Source of the DNA: an uncultured Chryseobacterium sp.
GTDB taxonomy: Bacteria; Bacteroidota; Bacteroidia; Flavobacteriales; Weeksellaceae
Assembly: GCA_913774355.1 (NCBI GenBank)
Contig: CAJYGB010000022.1
Location: forward strand, 1-64,000
Reading direction: 5' to 3'
DNA: 64,000 nucleotides
The stretch's first letter is position 1, and every line of letters starts with the position of its first letter. The notes beneath the pieces were generated by a model. That model was not told the origin of the DNA. It ran no database searches and saw only the letters and a program-made list of their open reading frames with translations. Positions 37,388 to 45,798 of the stretch are shown here, piece after piece. Position numbers and translations under genes: made by a program.

Positions 37388-37927
37388 ATGAAACTTTTCA
37401 TCTCAGTGCTTTTATTATTTTATGCCTCTTCTGCCGGTGCACAGACGGCTGCTTTTATCTCGAAGGAAAAACTCTATCCCGCGCTGAAAGGCTATAGCGC
37501 GAAACAGGCCAGTCTGGACACGCTAAAGGTAAAGCTATACAGAGAAGTCCGGCAGGAAGAACAGGGCCTGCAAAAGAAATATCAGGCTATCATAAATCCG
37601 TATGCCCCCGGGCAGAATGAGACCCTTGAAGAGCTTCAGACGCGGATGAGCAAACCCGATACGGAAAGGCTGAAGCTGCTTCAGGAAGAGCAGAAACTAC
37701 ATGAATCCAGGATTATAAGCTACAATAACCAAATAACCGACCAATACAACCGTGACCTTAAAGCTTACGTTGAAACTGCTAATAAAGAAATAGAAGTCTA
37801 TGCCAGGAAAAACAAAATAGACATGGTCTGGTATCTGGAAGATATTAAAATGGCACTTCCCTATTACAACAACGCGAAAAATATTACAGCTGTTATTGCG
37901 GATCGTGTAAACAAAATGTTTCCCTGA
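37388..37927 (+). CDS. OmpH/Skp-like periplasmic protein
   Basis: 179 residues with a signal peptide (about 1-18, ending SAGAQ) and a long coiled-coil body (about 45-145), then a short C-terminal cap (IDMVWYLEDIKMALPYYNNA). This matches the Skp/OmpH family of trimeric periplasmic chaperones for outer-membrane proteins. It lies far from bamA, so it is a stand-alone paralogue. A hairpin with T run follows. Confidence 0.75.
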   Translation: MKLFISVLLLFYASSAGAQTAAFISKEKLYPALKGYSAKQASLDTLKVKLYREVRQEEQGLQKKYQAIINPYAPGQNETLEELQTRMSKPDTERLKLLQEEQKLHESRIISYNNQITDQYNRDLKAYVETANKEIEVYARKNKIDMVWYLEDIKMALPYYNNAKNITAVIADRVNKMFP

Positions 37928-37950
37928 CCGAAATACATAATTACTCATTC

Positions 37951-38032
37951 ACCTTTGAGAAGGATTGATATTTTAAATATATATATAATATATATAAAAA
38001 CACAATGATTATTAGTCCTCTCAAAGGTTTTT
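37951..38032 (+). terminator. Hairpin terminator with a long AT-rich loop
   Basis: ACCTTTGAGAAGGA (37951-37964) pairs with TCCTCTCAAAGGT (38016-38028) with one bulge, followed by T residues. The 51-base loop is a TA-rich imperfect palindrome. It lies downstream of the Skp-like gene. Confidence 0.5.
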
Positions 38033-38643
38033 AAAAATAAAGAATTTATTATCGACGATTTCATACGCAGGCTTACTTCAGCTTGTTGTATGGTAACCAT
38101 GATGAGATTGGATTTTATAATACTCAGACATCAGAGTCTTGTTCATTTTGTTCAGCTTCGGAACATTGCAAAAACCCGTTCCGGAGCTTTCCGAAAAACT
38201 GATATGCTTTCGAAACAATTCGTAAGGCTTCTGTTCAGCCTTGCAGAAAACAGTATTCTGAAATACGAATAAAACGTATTTAACGGAAAGCAGAAGTGCC
38301 TCATGATCGGATGGCAGTACCGTAAATCTTCATTTTAATAGTCAAACCAATATATATCATAGAATTTTATTTTTCTGGCGGACCCAAAAGATTCATCTAA
38401 AATATGAAAAATAATTTCCGCCTTATGACGAATCTGCTATTAAGGATGTACCTGTGCCCTATCATCCCGTGTGCACTCCTGCTATAGCAAAAATATCGGC
38501 CGGCAATAGTTTTATGTGTAACCTGTAAAGGTAAGTTTTATACAAGGCTGATATCTCCGGCCGGATCAATTTCATAGTGCTGTCATATCCGGCCGGAGTT
38601 TTTAACAATGCATCTGATTATTTTTTAATAAAAATACGGTAAT
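38033..38643. other. Region without a recognised gene, ending in a strong terminator
   Basis: About 610 bases. A 60-codon frame at 38090-38272 is not convincing. The terminator at 38555-38603 is separated from any upstream plus-strand gene by the hairpin at 37951-38032, so an unrecognised short transcript may lie here. Confidence 0.4.
38555..38603 (+). terminator. GC-rich intrinsic terminator
   Basis: Perfect 12-base stem: CTCCGGCCGGAT (38555-38566) with ATCCGGCCGGAG (38587-38598), a 20-base loop and a T run. Each arm contains the self-palindrome CCGGCCGG; a third related CGGCCGG is near 38493. Confidence 0.7.
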
Positions 38644-39084
38644 ATGAATTTTAAAAATTTTCACCTGGGGAAGCTTATAAAAAACAGGGTGCAGGAACTT
38701 GATATTTCGGCTACCCGACTGACAAAATTTATGAAATGTTCCGAAGAAGAGCTTGAAGAGATGTACCTGTCGGAAAGCCTGGATACCCTTGTTCTCCTCC
38801 GGTGGTGCAAAATACTGGAGTACGATTTTTTCCGGATCTACTGCCACCATCTTATCCTGTACGCTCCGGTACCGGAATATTCCAAGGCCATAAATCATGA
38901 AAAAGGCCAAAACATAGGCCTTCCGCAGTTTCGTAAAAATATATACAGTGAAGAACTTATTGATTACATTCTGGACATGATCAGGACAGAGAAAAAAACA
39001 AAACTCCAGGTGATAGAGGAATATGGAATCCCGAAAACAACCTTGTATAAATGGATTTCCAAAAGAACAGTTATTAAAAGCTGA
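38644..39084 (+). CDS. Small two-HTH protein, 'transposase-like' of Chryseobacterium type
   Basis: 146 residues. N-terminal half is an XRE-like helical unit (LGKLIKNRVQELDISATRLT; KCSEEELEEMYLSESLDTLV); the C-terminal 45 residues form a second helix-turn-helix (KTKLQVIEEYGIPKTTLYKW). Proteins of this pattern are often labelled transposase, but no catalytic domain is present. More likely a DNA-binding regulator. It opens a cluster of four tiny genes. Confidence 0.7.
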   Translation: MNFKNFHLGKLIKNRVQELDISATRLTKFMKCSEEELEEMYLSESLDTLVLLRWCKILEYDFFRIYCHHLILYAPVPEYSKAINHEKGQNIGLPQFRKNIYSEELIDYILDMIRTEKKTKLQVIEEYGIPKTTLYKWISKRTVIKS

Positions 39085-39338
39085 TAAAACCCGTTGCCGG
39101 AACAGAATCTATTACCATTTTAGAAATCGTCTGAACAAGAAGTAAAGAGATAAGTTTATAAGTCATCTTTTCAACCCATATATGGTATTCTCATTTTTCA
39201 GCCTCACTGAACGAATTAGTTACTTCATACTGAGTAACTCATGAAAACGGATCAACAGGCGCCAGGGATTGCTTATGATCATTTCCATATAATTTGTCCC
39301 GTAATTTTTTAACCAAATTAATTGATGTAAGTAAACAG

Positions 39339-39533
39339 ATGAAAGAATACATTCATTTACTTGGTAAAACCAAAAAAGAAATTATTCAGGAAATGGGAGA
39401 TGAATACAATCATTATCCCGCCGAAACATGGACATACCTGCTAAAAAGAAACTGGCTGAGACAAAGAAAAATACTTATTCTTTATTTTGGAGATCATGGG
39501 GTTGAAAAGATAAAAGTTTGTTATACCTGGTAA
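39339..39533 (+). CDS. 64-residue uncharacterised protein
   Basis: Starts at ATG 39339 (the frame extends to a TTG). It reads MKEYIHLLGKTKKEIIQEMG, then ETWTYLLKRN and LILYFGDHGVEKIKVCYTW. The layout (helix ending in LG, W-x-Y, strand F-x-x-x-G-V) is shared with the next gene, which looks like a paralogue, and resembles small BLIP/SmpA-like folds. No signal peptide. Function unknown. Confidence 0.55.
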   Translation: MKEYIHLLGKTKKEIIQEMGDEYNHYPAETWTYLLKRNWLRQRKILILYFGDHGVEKIKVCYTW

Positions 39534-39551
39534 AAAATATAACGTTTAATT

Positions 39552-39842
39552 ATGTTTTATTTAATTTTTGCAAAGCGATTTAACAGTTATGAGTGGAAAA
39601 AATATCCACAGAAAAGAAAATACTACCTCAGGAGCATTCTTAAAGGCGGCCTGATCATCGGAAAGCAAGCCGAGGAAGTAGAACAAATGCTGGGTAGAAA
39701 TGAATCATGTTCACAGATGAAAAACCGCTGGACCTATGCGCTGAATACTGATATTAAAACCCATAAAAAGTACTTCCTGGCAGTGTATTTTGAAAATGGC
39801 ACTGTAATAATGGTGAGAAAAGAATTTAAAACAATACTTTAA
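39552..39842 (+). CDS. 96-residue uncharacterised protein, paralogue of the preceding gene
   Basis: LIIGKQAEEVEQMLGRNESC, RWTYALNTDI and FLAVYFENGTVIMVRKEF align with the preceding protein's LLGKTKKEIIQEMG, TWTYLLKRN and LILYFGDHGVEKIKV. It has about 30 extra N-terminal residues. 18 bases separate the two genes; six separate it from the next. Function unknown. Confidence 0.6.
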   Translation: MFYLIFAKRFNSYEWKKYPQKRKYYLRSILKGGLIIGKQAEEVEQMLGRNESCSQMKNRWTYALNTDIKTHKKYFLAVYFENGTVIMVRKEFKTIL

Positions 39843-39848
39843 TATCCT

Positions 39849-40166
39849 ATGAGAAAAAAAAACATAGATTATAAAAAACTATATACGGAAATGATCTTTG
39901 AAAAATATCCGCAAAAAGCATCAGCATGCGGCACTATTCTGAAAAAAAAAGAATTTACGGTGATGGATGTAATCCGGCTGAATAAAATTATTTCTTCCGG
40001 AAAAGCCCAGAACATCAATCAGAAATATAAATCCTACGACCGTACTGCCATATTTGAAATCCTTGAATATCAGAAGAAACACCGCTTAAATAATGTAGCG
40101 ACCGCAAGGCATTTTAACATCAGCAGAAATACCTTAGGAAACTGGAAGAAACAGTTTCTAATATAA
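39849..40166 (+). CDS. Small HTH protein
   Basis: 105 residues. The C-terminal 45 form a helix-turn-helix (FEILEYQKKHRLNNVATARH, then FNISRNTLGNWKKQFL), as in transposase-type HTH proteins; the N-terminal half (MIFEKYPQKASACGTILKKK) is a short helical unit found with it in Chryseobacterium-type proteins. No catalytic domain. It closes the small-gene cluster. Confidence 0.65.
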   Translation: MRKKNIDYKKLYTEMIFEKYPQKASACGTILKKKEFTVMDVIRLNKIISSGKAQNINQKYKSYDRTAIFEILEYQKKHRLNNVATARHFNISRNTLGNWKKQFLI

Positions 40167-40574
40167 TAAATGAATAAATAATCTTTATAAATGCCGGAAT
40201 AGTGTCTTTCACTCTGATATCACTTAATTACGGGCACCACTTTCATGCTGAAAAAAATATCAGTTCATCCATATTATGCAACGGCTCCCATATCAATGAT
40301 GGGGGCTGTTATTTGGAAATACCTGTAAACAGCTATAATACCTTTATGGACGACGAATATCTTCAGGCCCAGATGGTGCCACGCGCGTCAAATCCCCTAC
40401 ACCGTTAAAGCACCTGCCGCAGGGGCTACTCTTTGTCATGTACTTAAAAAGGAACCTCCGAAAAATAAACGATGTCTCTATGAAATGCCTGAAAAAACAA
40501 AACCAAAAACCATCTGTAATAAATGCCTGATGCCGGTAAGCCCCCGAATCGGGCATTACTAATTTACTAAACCC
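40167..40574. other. Intergenic stretch with ambiguous small frames
   Basis: About 400 bases. A GTG-started frame (40202-40408) and a second frame ending at 40560 (with C-N-K-C-L-M-P near its end) overlap; neither has a good start or family. No confident gene. Confidence 0.35.
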
Positions 40575-41735
40575 GTGAAAAAAAAAATCCTCTTCAGGAT
40601 CCGTTCCATGCAGATGGGCGGGGTACCCAAAGTCCTGATCGATATTGTAAGAAACCTGGATCCCGAGAAGTTTGAACCTTTTATTGTTACCGATCTGTAT
40701 CAGGGAGAACTCATTGATGAGATCCCGGGGAATATACAGGTATTCTCGATCTCCCACGGAAGACAGGAGATGAGCAGCTTCTTCCCCATACGGCTCGTTC
40801 AGCTCGCACTCAGAAACCTTAAAGTAAGTATCTACAGGCTCTTCCCCATACTCTACCGGAGAAAAATCGACATTATTCCCGATATCGAAGTTGCCATTCT
40901 CCATTCTTCCCTCCGTGAGATGCTCAAAAGCCCGTTTAAGGATTCACGAAAAGTCTGCTGGTTCCATACCGATGTAAAATGGCACCACACCATCGATGAA
41001 GCCAGGAAGATTGCCCGGGGGATGCTAAGCTGTGATGCCAATGTTTTTGTGTCAAAAAGTACGCTGGAAACCATGGAAGAACTGCTGCAGGCCAGAATCC
41101 CCAACAGCCATTATATATACAATACTTTTAACGCCGGGGAAATCCTGAAAAAAGCTGCGGAATCCCTTACCTCCCCCTTGGAAAAAGAGATCATGGCCAG
41201 AGAGAACCTTATGGTCTCAGTAGGAAGACTTTGCCAAGCAAAAGGTTATGATATGCTCATCCAGGTCCATGCGGAACTGATGAACGAAGGGGTCTTCCAC
41301 CATATTGCCGTTGTGGGGGACGGAACAGATTTCCAAAAGCTGCAGAAGATGATCCGCAGGCTCGGCGTACAAGACTCGTTCTTCCTGCTTGGAAGCAGGC
41401 TTAATCCCTACCCTTATATGCTCGCTGCGAAATGCTACATTCAGCCTTCCCGGTATGAAGCGTATCCGCTGGCAGTGGGCGAAGCCCTGATCCTGAACAA
41501 ACCTCTGATCAGCACAATGGCCGGAGGCATCCCGGAACTCATTACCCATAGAAAAACAGGACTCTTATGCCAGTTTAACAAAAAAGCCCTAAAGACCACC
41601 ATTTCCGAAATGTTATATAATCCACACCTCAGAAGAGATATCAGAAAGCATCAGCGTGAATTTGATGCTGAAGCCCATAATAAAAAAATATACTGCCAGA
41701 TCAATACCCTTATGGAAGAACTCCTGCTCCGATAA
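40575..41735 (+). CDS. GT4-type glycosyltransferase
   Basis: 386 residues of GT-B fold. N-terminal RIRSMQMGGVPKVLIDIVRN is the acceptor-domain glycine loop; the C-terminal domain has LMVSVGRLCQAKGYDMLIQV and the nucleotide-sugar motif IQPSRYEAYPLAVGEALILN followed by MAGGIPELITH. It transfers a hexose in surface polysaccharide or glycolipid synthesis. It is alone in an accessory region, with a strong terminator 85 bases past its stop. Confidence 0.9.
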   Translation: MKKKILFRIRSMQMGGVPKVLIDIVRNLDPEKFEPFIVTDLYQGELIDEIPGNIQVFSISHGRQEMSSFFPIRLVQLALRNLKVSIYRLFPILYRRKIDIIPDIEVAILHSSLREMLKSPFKDSRKVCWFHTDVKWHHTIDEARKIARGMLSCDANVFVSKSTLETMEELLQARIPNSHYIYNTFNAGEILKKAAESLTSPLEKEIMARENLMVSVGRLCQAKGYDMLIQVHAELMNEGVFHHIAVVGDGTDFQKLQKMIRRLGVQDSFFLLGSRLNPYPYMLAAKCYIQPSRYEAYPLAVGEALILNKPLISTMAGGIPELITHRKTGLLCQFNKKALKTTISEMLYNPHLRRDIRKHQREFDAEAHNKKIYCQINTLMEELLLR

Positions 41736-41820
41736 ACAAAGACCGGATCCTTTTCCTTTTCATTTCAGTGACATCAGTAATCGGAGTTCCCTCACCATAT
41801 TCTTAAAAAGCACATAAAAA

Positions 41821-41846
41821 AACAGGATACGGTGTTGTATCCTGTT
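41821..41846. terminator. Bidirectional terminator
   Basis: Ten-base perfect stem AACAGGATAC (41821-41830) with GTATCCTGTT (41837-41846), loop GGTGTT, an A run before and A-rich sequence after. It serves the convergent GT4 gene (+) and the T9SS cargo gene (-). Confidence 0.75.
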
Positions 41847-41911
41847 AAAACTATTTAATAATTTAAATATGAAAAGAATGATTTCTAATAAAATATCTTC
41901 AGGCAATCGTA

Positions 41912-43360
41912 TTATTTCTTGATTCCCTTTACAATCCGTTCTTTTCCACTGTCTTCAGTAATGATAATTGTATACACACCTTCGGTAAGAAAGGATGTAT
42001 CCAGTTTGTTCTGATTTCCGACGAGAACCGTGCGCCCTGCCTGGTCTTTTATTTCAACTTTTCTTATTTTCTGATCCGAGATTACTGATAATTCCTCCCG
42101 GAAAGGATTACTGACGGAAACCGTAAAACCATTGCTTTTTTGATCTCCTACGATTCCCAGTGTTGACGAAGACTGCTGAACAGTATATCTTGTAATATTG
42201 TTGTCATGGATCGCATACAGATAATTGTCTTTCGCGAAAATATATCCCAATGATTCATAGGAGATGCCCGATAATGGAAAAAATGCATTCCCGTTTATAT
42301 TCATCGCGGCCCCGTTCAGGGAATAGCCGCTCACGCCCCATACCGTATTTCCCTGCGGATCCGTAGATGACGCCGGCATTATGATCATATTATTGTACAT
42401 AAGCGGATCCATTGATCCGCCGGAGTAGGTAATCGCATTGCTTGTAAAAGACATAGGACCGGATATTACCCCGTTATTTCCGAAGGTTGTATCCATTATT
42501 CCCAAAGGGTTTGTTTTGGTAAAGTAAACCGTATTTCCGTCTGATAATTTATTAACAAATGATCCGTCATTCTGCGTTGACACAATACTTTTCGCAAATC
42601 CGGCTGAAGATGGAACCGACGAGTTCTTTACCTGTGCATAGCCATTATTTCCATAGGTAATATCCAGATTTCCGGTTGTAAGATCTATTTTTCTCACATT
42701 TAAAGGCCCGGAATTCGACGAAATAAATTCAAAAATGAAATTATTCCTGTTAAAAAAGAAATCATAGGTATCGTTCGGATCACCGGCAACAGGTGAACTA
42801 AGGGTAATACTTCCGTTAGCACCATAAGTAAAATCAACACTTCCGTCTGGCAAAAATTTATTAAAACTGCTTTCCGCACGTACAAAAATTTTCCCGTCGT
42901 CAAGAACGGTTTTATATATCCAGTCTGTAACATTCTGTATCCCGGTTGATATAAAATTGGGATCAGGCTGCCCGCTGCCGGTAAGGTATTTTATATTACC
43001 GTTCAGGTAGAAATAACTGCTGTTGGCATAAAAATAATAGGGTTCGAAATCAGTAAGCTTAATAACACCGCCACTTCCAAAGGTATTATCGAAAGATCCA
43101 TCGGAATTTAATCTTACAAACTGGGATTTTAAAGTAGGATCCGAAGCATCGGAATACGGATATCCTAAGAATATTTTATTACCCTGAAATGTAGAGTTAA
43201 TATTAGGAATTAGCAAAATGTAGCTGAACATTGGGGTTGTCCCCGTATTAATGGTTATTGTTCCGTTATTGCCAAAACTAAGATCTTTTGTAATACTAAT
43301 CTGGGCATGCACAGTAAGCGCAAATGATGCTGCCAAAGAAAGGCTGATAATTTTTCTCAT
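41912..43360 (-). CDS. T9SS-secreted protein with delta-60 repeats
   Basis: 482 residues. Signal peptide 1-19 (MRKIISLSLAASFALTVHA). Repeats of the delta-60 type occur at about 30-65, 85-125, 170-200 and 280-310, with D-G-S-F-D-N-T-F-G-S-G-G as the core. The C-terminal 75 residues form a type A T9SS sorting domain (VSNPFREELSVISDQKIRKV; SFLTEGVYTIIITEDSGKE; KGIKK end). It should be exported to the surface or medium. Delta-60 repeats form beta-propeller-like structures; ligand unknown. Confidence 0.9.
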   Translation of the reverse strand: MRKIISLSLAASFALTVHAQISITKDLSFGNNGTITINTGTTPMFSYILLIPNINSTFQGNKIFLGYPYSDASDPTLKSQFVRLNSDGSFDNTFGSGGVIKLTDFEPYYFYANSSYFYLNGNIKYLTGSGQPDPNFISTGIQNVTDWIYKTVLDDGKIFVRAESSFNKFLPDGSVDFTYGANGSITLSSPVAGDPNDTYDFFFNRNNFIFEFISSNSGPLNVRKIDLTTGNLDITYGNNGYAQVKNSSVPSSAGFAKSIVSTQNDGSFVNKLSDGNTVYFTKTNPLGIMDTTFGNNGVISGPMSFTSNAITYSGGSMDPLMYNNMIIMPASSTDPQGNTVWGVSGYSLNGAAMNINGNAFFPLSGISYESLGYIFAKDNYLYAIHDNNITRYTVQQSSSTLGIVGDQKSNGFTVSVSNPFREELSVISDQKIRKVEIKDQAGRTVLVGNQNKLDTSFLTEGVYTIIITEDSGKERIVKGIKK

Positions 43361-43378
43361 AAGTATTTTTTTATTTCA

Positions 43379-43386
43379 CAAAGATA
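43379..43386 (-). promoter_or_regulatory. -7 box for the T9SS cargo gene
   Basis: Minus-strand TATCTTTG matches TAnnTTTG and ends 18 bases before the start codon. No matching TTG at -33. Confidence 0.4.
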
Positions 43387-43419
43387 ATCATCATCTACCG
43401 AAAACCCCTTGAAAATAAG

Positions 43420-43435
43420 GTCTAAATATTTAGAC
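43420..43435. promoter_or_regulatory. 16-base perfect palindrome, candidate operator
   Basis: GTCTAAATATTTAGAC reads the same on both strands. It lies about 35-50 bases upstream of the -7 box of the T9SS cargo gene, a typical position for an activator site. Confidence 0.4.
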
Positions 43436-43936
43436 AATTTTTTTCTTGAGTATATAAAGAAACATTTTTTCTTTTACGGATGTTACCGGTTTGAATAATG
43501 TACCACTTTGCTCCATGTGCAGAACACCATAAAATCTCTTTCCTTATTTATGTATCAGCCAAGGTGAAATCAAAAAAACTCTTATTCAACAATACGTATC
43601 TATAGAAGTCTTTATTGATGGGAGTTTAAGTAAATCGAGGTATACAAAAGTGGTACAGGATCAAGATGCTGCAACATCTTTTTTTACTTTTCCGCATGAA
43701 TCCCGTCACATTAAGCAATTGTAAACCCGTATTTTATAGTATTCTACAATAAATTTAAAATACAATTGTACTACTATTGTACACTTATAACCTTGTAAAT
43801 TAATTTAAATCAAACAATTAACAATTCCCGAATGCGACAGTGATAATTGATACATTTCGCCTGTACACCTCAGTTTTCATCTAATTTTATAACGAAAATA
43901 AAGTAAGAATCCTTACAAGTATACTCAAATTTTCGA

Positions 43937-45166
43937 TTAAAATGTTTTAATCAATTTCGTTATTAATTCTCTGTTAGATTTACTAACTCCAAAATCTTCT
44001 GATAGGCTTGACCATTTACTAAGTGCGGAACTTGTTTGCTCAATAACATTCTCTATGAATTCTTTTGATAGTTTGGCTTCGCTTCCTAATCTAGTCAGAT
44101 GCCTGAGGGTTATATTTCGTCCTTCTCCCATTACCATAGTGCTTTGTTCTCCACCTGGCCCGGATGAGAAAGTAAGGTCATAAGCAGGTGATAATTTCCA
44201 CTCTCCAAATTCATTCATCAAAAACGAAAAATTCTTTGCATGGTCGTCTCTATTGTGCGCCATAACATTGAAAACTGCTAACCTGAACATTTTTTCTACC
44301 TCGCGAATATCTTTGGTTAAAACGCCCGTCAATGATAATAAATCTTCATAATCAAGAGATGGAAACCTAAAATTACTGTGAATAAGTCCACTCACTGTAT
44401 GCATATGGAGACGCTTATTTCCTTCTCTATCAAAACGCTTAACGGCAAAATAGCCATTCCCTTTCTGTGAAGGAAACAAATGAACTTCAGGCATTTTAAT
44501 TCCTGCATCAACAGCCATTAAAGCGTAAACGTATTCGATTGCACCTGCATCCTTTCCATCTAATGAGTTTGGAAATTTCACCATCCAGGGTTCAAAATTA
44601 TCACCTAACAAGTTTGCTCCGTAGGATATATTTTTTCTTTCTGCATCAACGCCAATCAATGCTTTTGGCCGTGCTCCAGCAGAGGATCCGTTCAAAGCCA
44701 AAAGTTCTGCAATCACTTCTTCTGAATCACCTTGCAAAACGTCTTCTGTTTGAGTAGCCAACACGTCCAAATCAATCATCTCATTACTACTATCTGGACT
44801 CTGATCCGGCTCATAAATCAATGCACCCATACCGTGCAATCCAACGTACGCTAAACGGTCAAGTGGTGAAATGTCAAATGAAGAAATTCCTTCCGAGCGA
44901 AGCAAACGGTCAAAAAGTAATCTACCCCAACCGTCAGGCAGGCTATCATTGAAAACACCAGCCAACCCTTCAAATGGATCTTTTGGAAGCTCTATCACAT
45001 CTCGTTGCAAAGGAAGTCTTATAGGTGAAATTTCTAAATTGGTTTGCAGAAATTCTTCATCGTATTGAAAATAGATGATACCATCACGAATTGCCAAACG
45101 TCCAACGGGTTGAATTCCAGAACCAAAATTCAATCCTACTTTTATTTCTTTGATGGCTGTTTTCAT
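43937..45166 (-). CDS. hipA: HipA-type toxin kinase
   Basis: 409 residues. The HipA serine/threonine kinase fold is shown by the N-terminal couple domain (VGRLAIRDGIIYFQYDEEFL; LPDGWGRLLFDRL), the ATP loop region GSSAGARPKALIG (160-172), WMVKFPN (194-200), the catalytic loop HNRDDHAKNFSF (304-315) and the metal-binding PAYDLTFS (327-334). HipA kinases phosphorylate aminoacyl-tRNA synthetases such as GltX, stopping growth. It overlaps hipB by four bases (ATGA). Codon use is AT-rich compared with flanking genes, which suggests transfer. Confidence 0.93.
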   Translation of the reverse strand: MKTAIKEIKVGLNFGSGIQPVGRLAIRDGIIYFQYDEEFLQTNLEISPIRLPLQRDVIELPKDPFEGLAGVFNDSLPDGWGRLLFDRLLRSEGISSFDISPLDRLAYVGLHGMGALIYEPDQSPDSSNEMIDLDVLATQTEDVLQGDSEEVIAELLALNGSSAGARPKALIGVDAERKNISYGANLLGDNFEPWMVKFPNSLDGKDAGAIEYVYALMAVDAGIKMPEVHLFPSQKGNGYFAVKRFDREGNKRLHMHTVSGLIHSNFRFPSLDYEDLLSLTGVLTKDIREVEKMFRLAVFNVMAHNRDDHAKNFSFLMNEFGEWKLSPAYDLTFSSGPGGEQSTMVMGEGRNITLRHLTRLGSEAKLSKEFIENVIEQTSSALSKWSSLSEDFGVSKSNRELITKLIKTF

Positions 45167-45468
45167 CTTCTGCTTCCTCTTTTTTTAATAGGCTTTTCCT
45201 CTGATTTTAGAACATCATCGATAGATTTAAAACTCTGTTCCTTTGCTTTTAAAGCATCAAGCATTTCTTCTAATCCACCAACAACTGAAAGCAGTTTTAA
45301 AAATGAATCCAAAGAAATCAAGCCTTTTTGCTCAAATTTCCTTAGCGTTGGTAAAGGAACACCCGATCTTTCAGCTAAGCCTTCTTGTGTTAGATTCAGT
45401 TGCAATCGCCTTTCACGGATATTATCAATTAGTTTTTTTTGAACCTTGGACAAAGATATAAATAACAT
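45163..45468 (-). CDS. hipB: HipB-type XRE antitoxin
   Basis: 101 residues. The HTH spans about 15-70 (RERRLQLNLTQEGLAERSGV then PLPTLRKFEQKG), as in the HipB/XRE family; the lysine/arginine tail is disordered. It neutralises HipA and represses the operon. The ATG at 45466-45468 lies inside an operator-like site, so the true start may be a TTG five codons downstream. Four-base overlap with hipA makes translation coupled. Confidence 0.9.
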   Translation of the reverse strand: MLFISLSKVQKKLIDNIRERRLQLNLTQEGLAERSGVPLPTLRKFEQKGLISLDSFLKLLSVVGGLEEMLDALKAKEQSFKSIDDVLKSEEKPIKKRGSRR

Positions 45469-45519
45469 AATAGTATTATTTAATGTTAGAATTTAGCAAT
45501 AAATAACATTATTGTATTA
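45463..45519. promoter_or_regulatory. Two operator-like dyads upstream of hipBA
   Basis: TAACATAATAGTATTA (45463-45478) and TAACATTATTGTATTA (45504-45519) match at 14 of 16 positions and are 41 bases apart, close to four helical turns. Each is an imperfect dyad. The upstream one touches the -7 box, the other covers the annotated hipB start codon. Confidence 0.6.
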
Positions 45520-45527
45520 CAAATATA
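45520..45527 (-). promoter_or_regulatory. -7 box of hipBA
   Basis: Minus-strand TATATTTG (TAnnTTTG). A TTTG is 24 bases upstream (45552-45555). Transcription would start inside the upstream operator dyad. Confidence 0.55.
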
Positions 45528-45798
45528 CGGAATATTACAAGAATTTACCGTCAAATAAACCACCTCATTGCACTGCAAAATTTAAGGAATAGTGTTTTTA
45601 TATTCGATTGTTTTTAAATAAATAATTAATTCAAAAGAGTTCAACTGTTTGAATACGGATGACAACTCAGTTATTGAAGAAAATAAATAATTTAATAGCT
45701 CTAAAACAGCTTATAAGTACATAATTATTTTGCATTAAATTTGATAAATGCATGATAATCAAATAAAAGAAAGAAAAAGAAATCAAAGAAAAGCTAAA

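Larger units (their letters stand above)
43361..43936. other. Intergenic region
   Basis: About 575 AT-rich bases upstream of the T9SS cargo gene and downstream of hipA. Apart from the promoter and palindrome listed I see no gene. Confidence 0.5.

Noticed and set aside
38090..38272. 60-codon frame in a gene-poor region
   Set aside because: No coding character or ribosome-binding site; arises by chance.
38644..40166. Insertion sequence
   Set aside because: HTH proteins resemble transposase parts but no DDE or HUH domain and no terminal inverted repeats or target duplication were seen.
40202..40408. GTG-started frame that could be a peptide precursor
   Set aside because: No leader motif, maturation enzyme or transporter nearby; start is weak.
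40344..40904. 186-codon minus-strand frame
   Set aside because: Mostly antisense to the GT4 gene.
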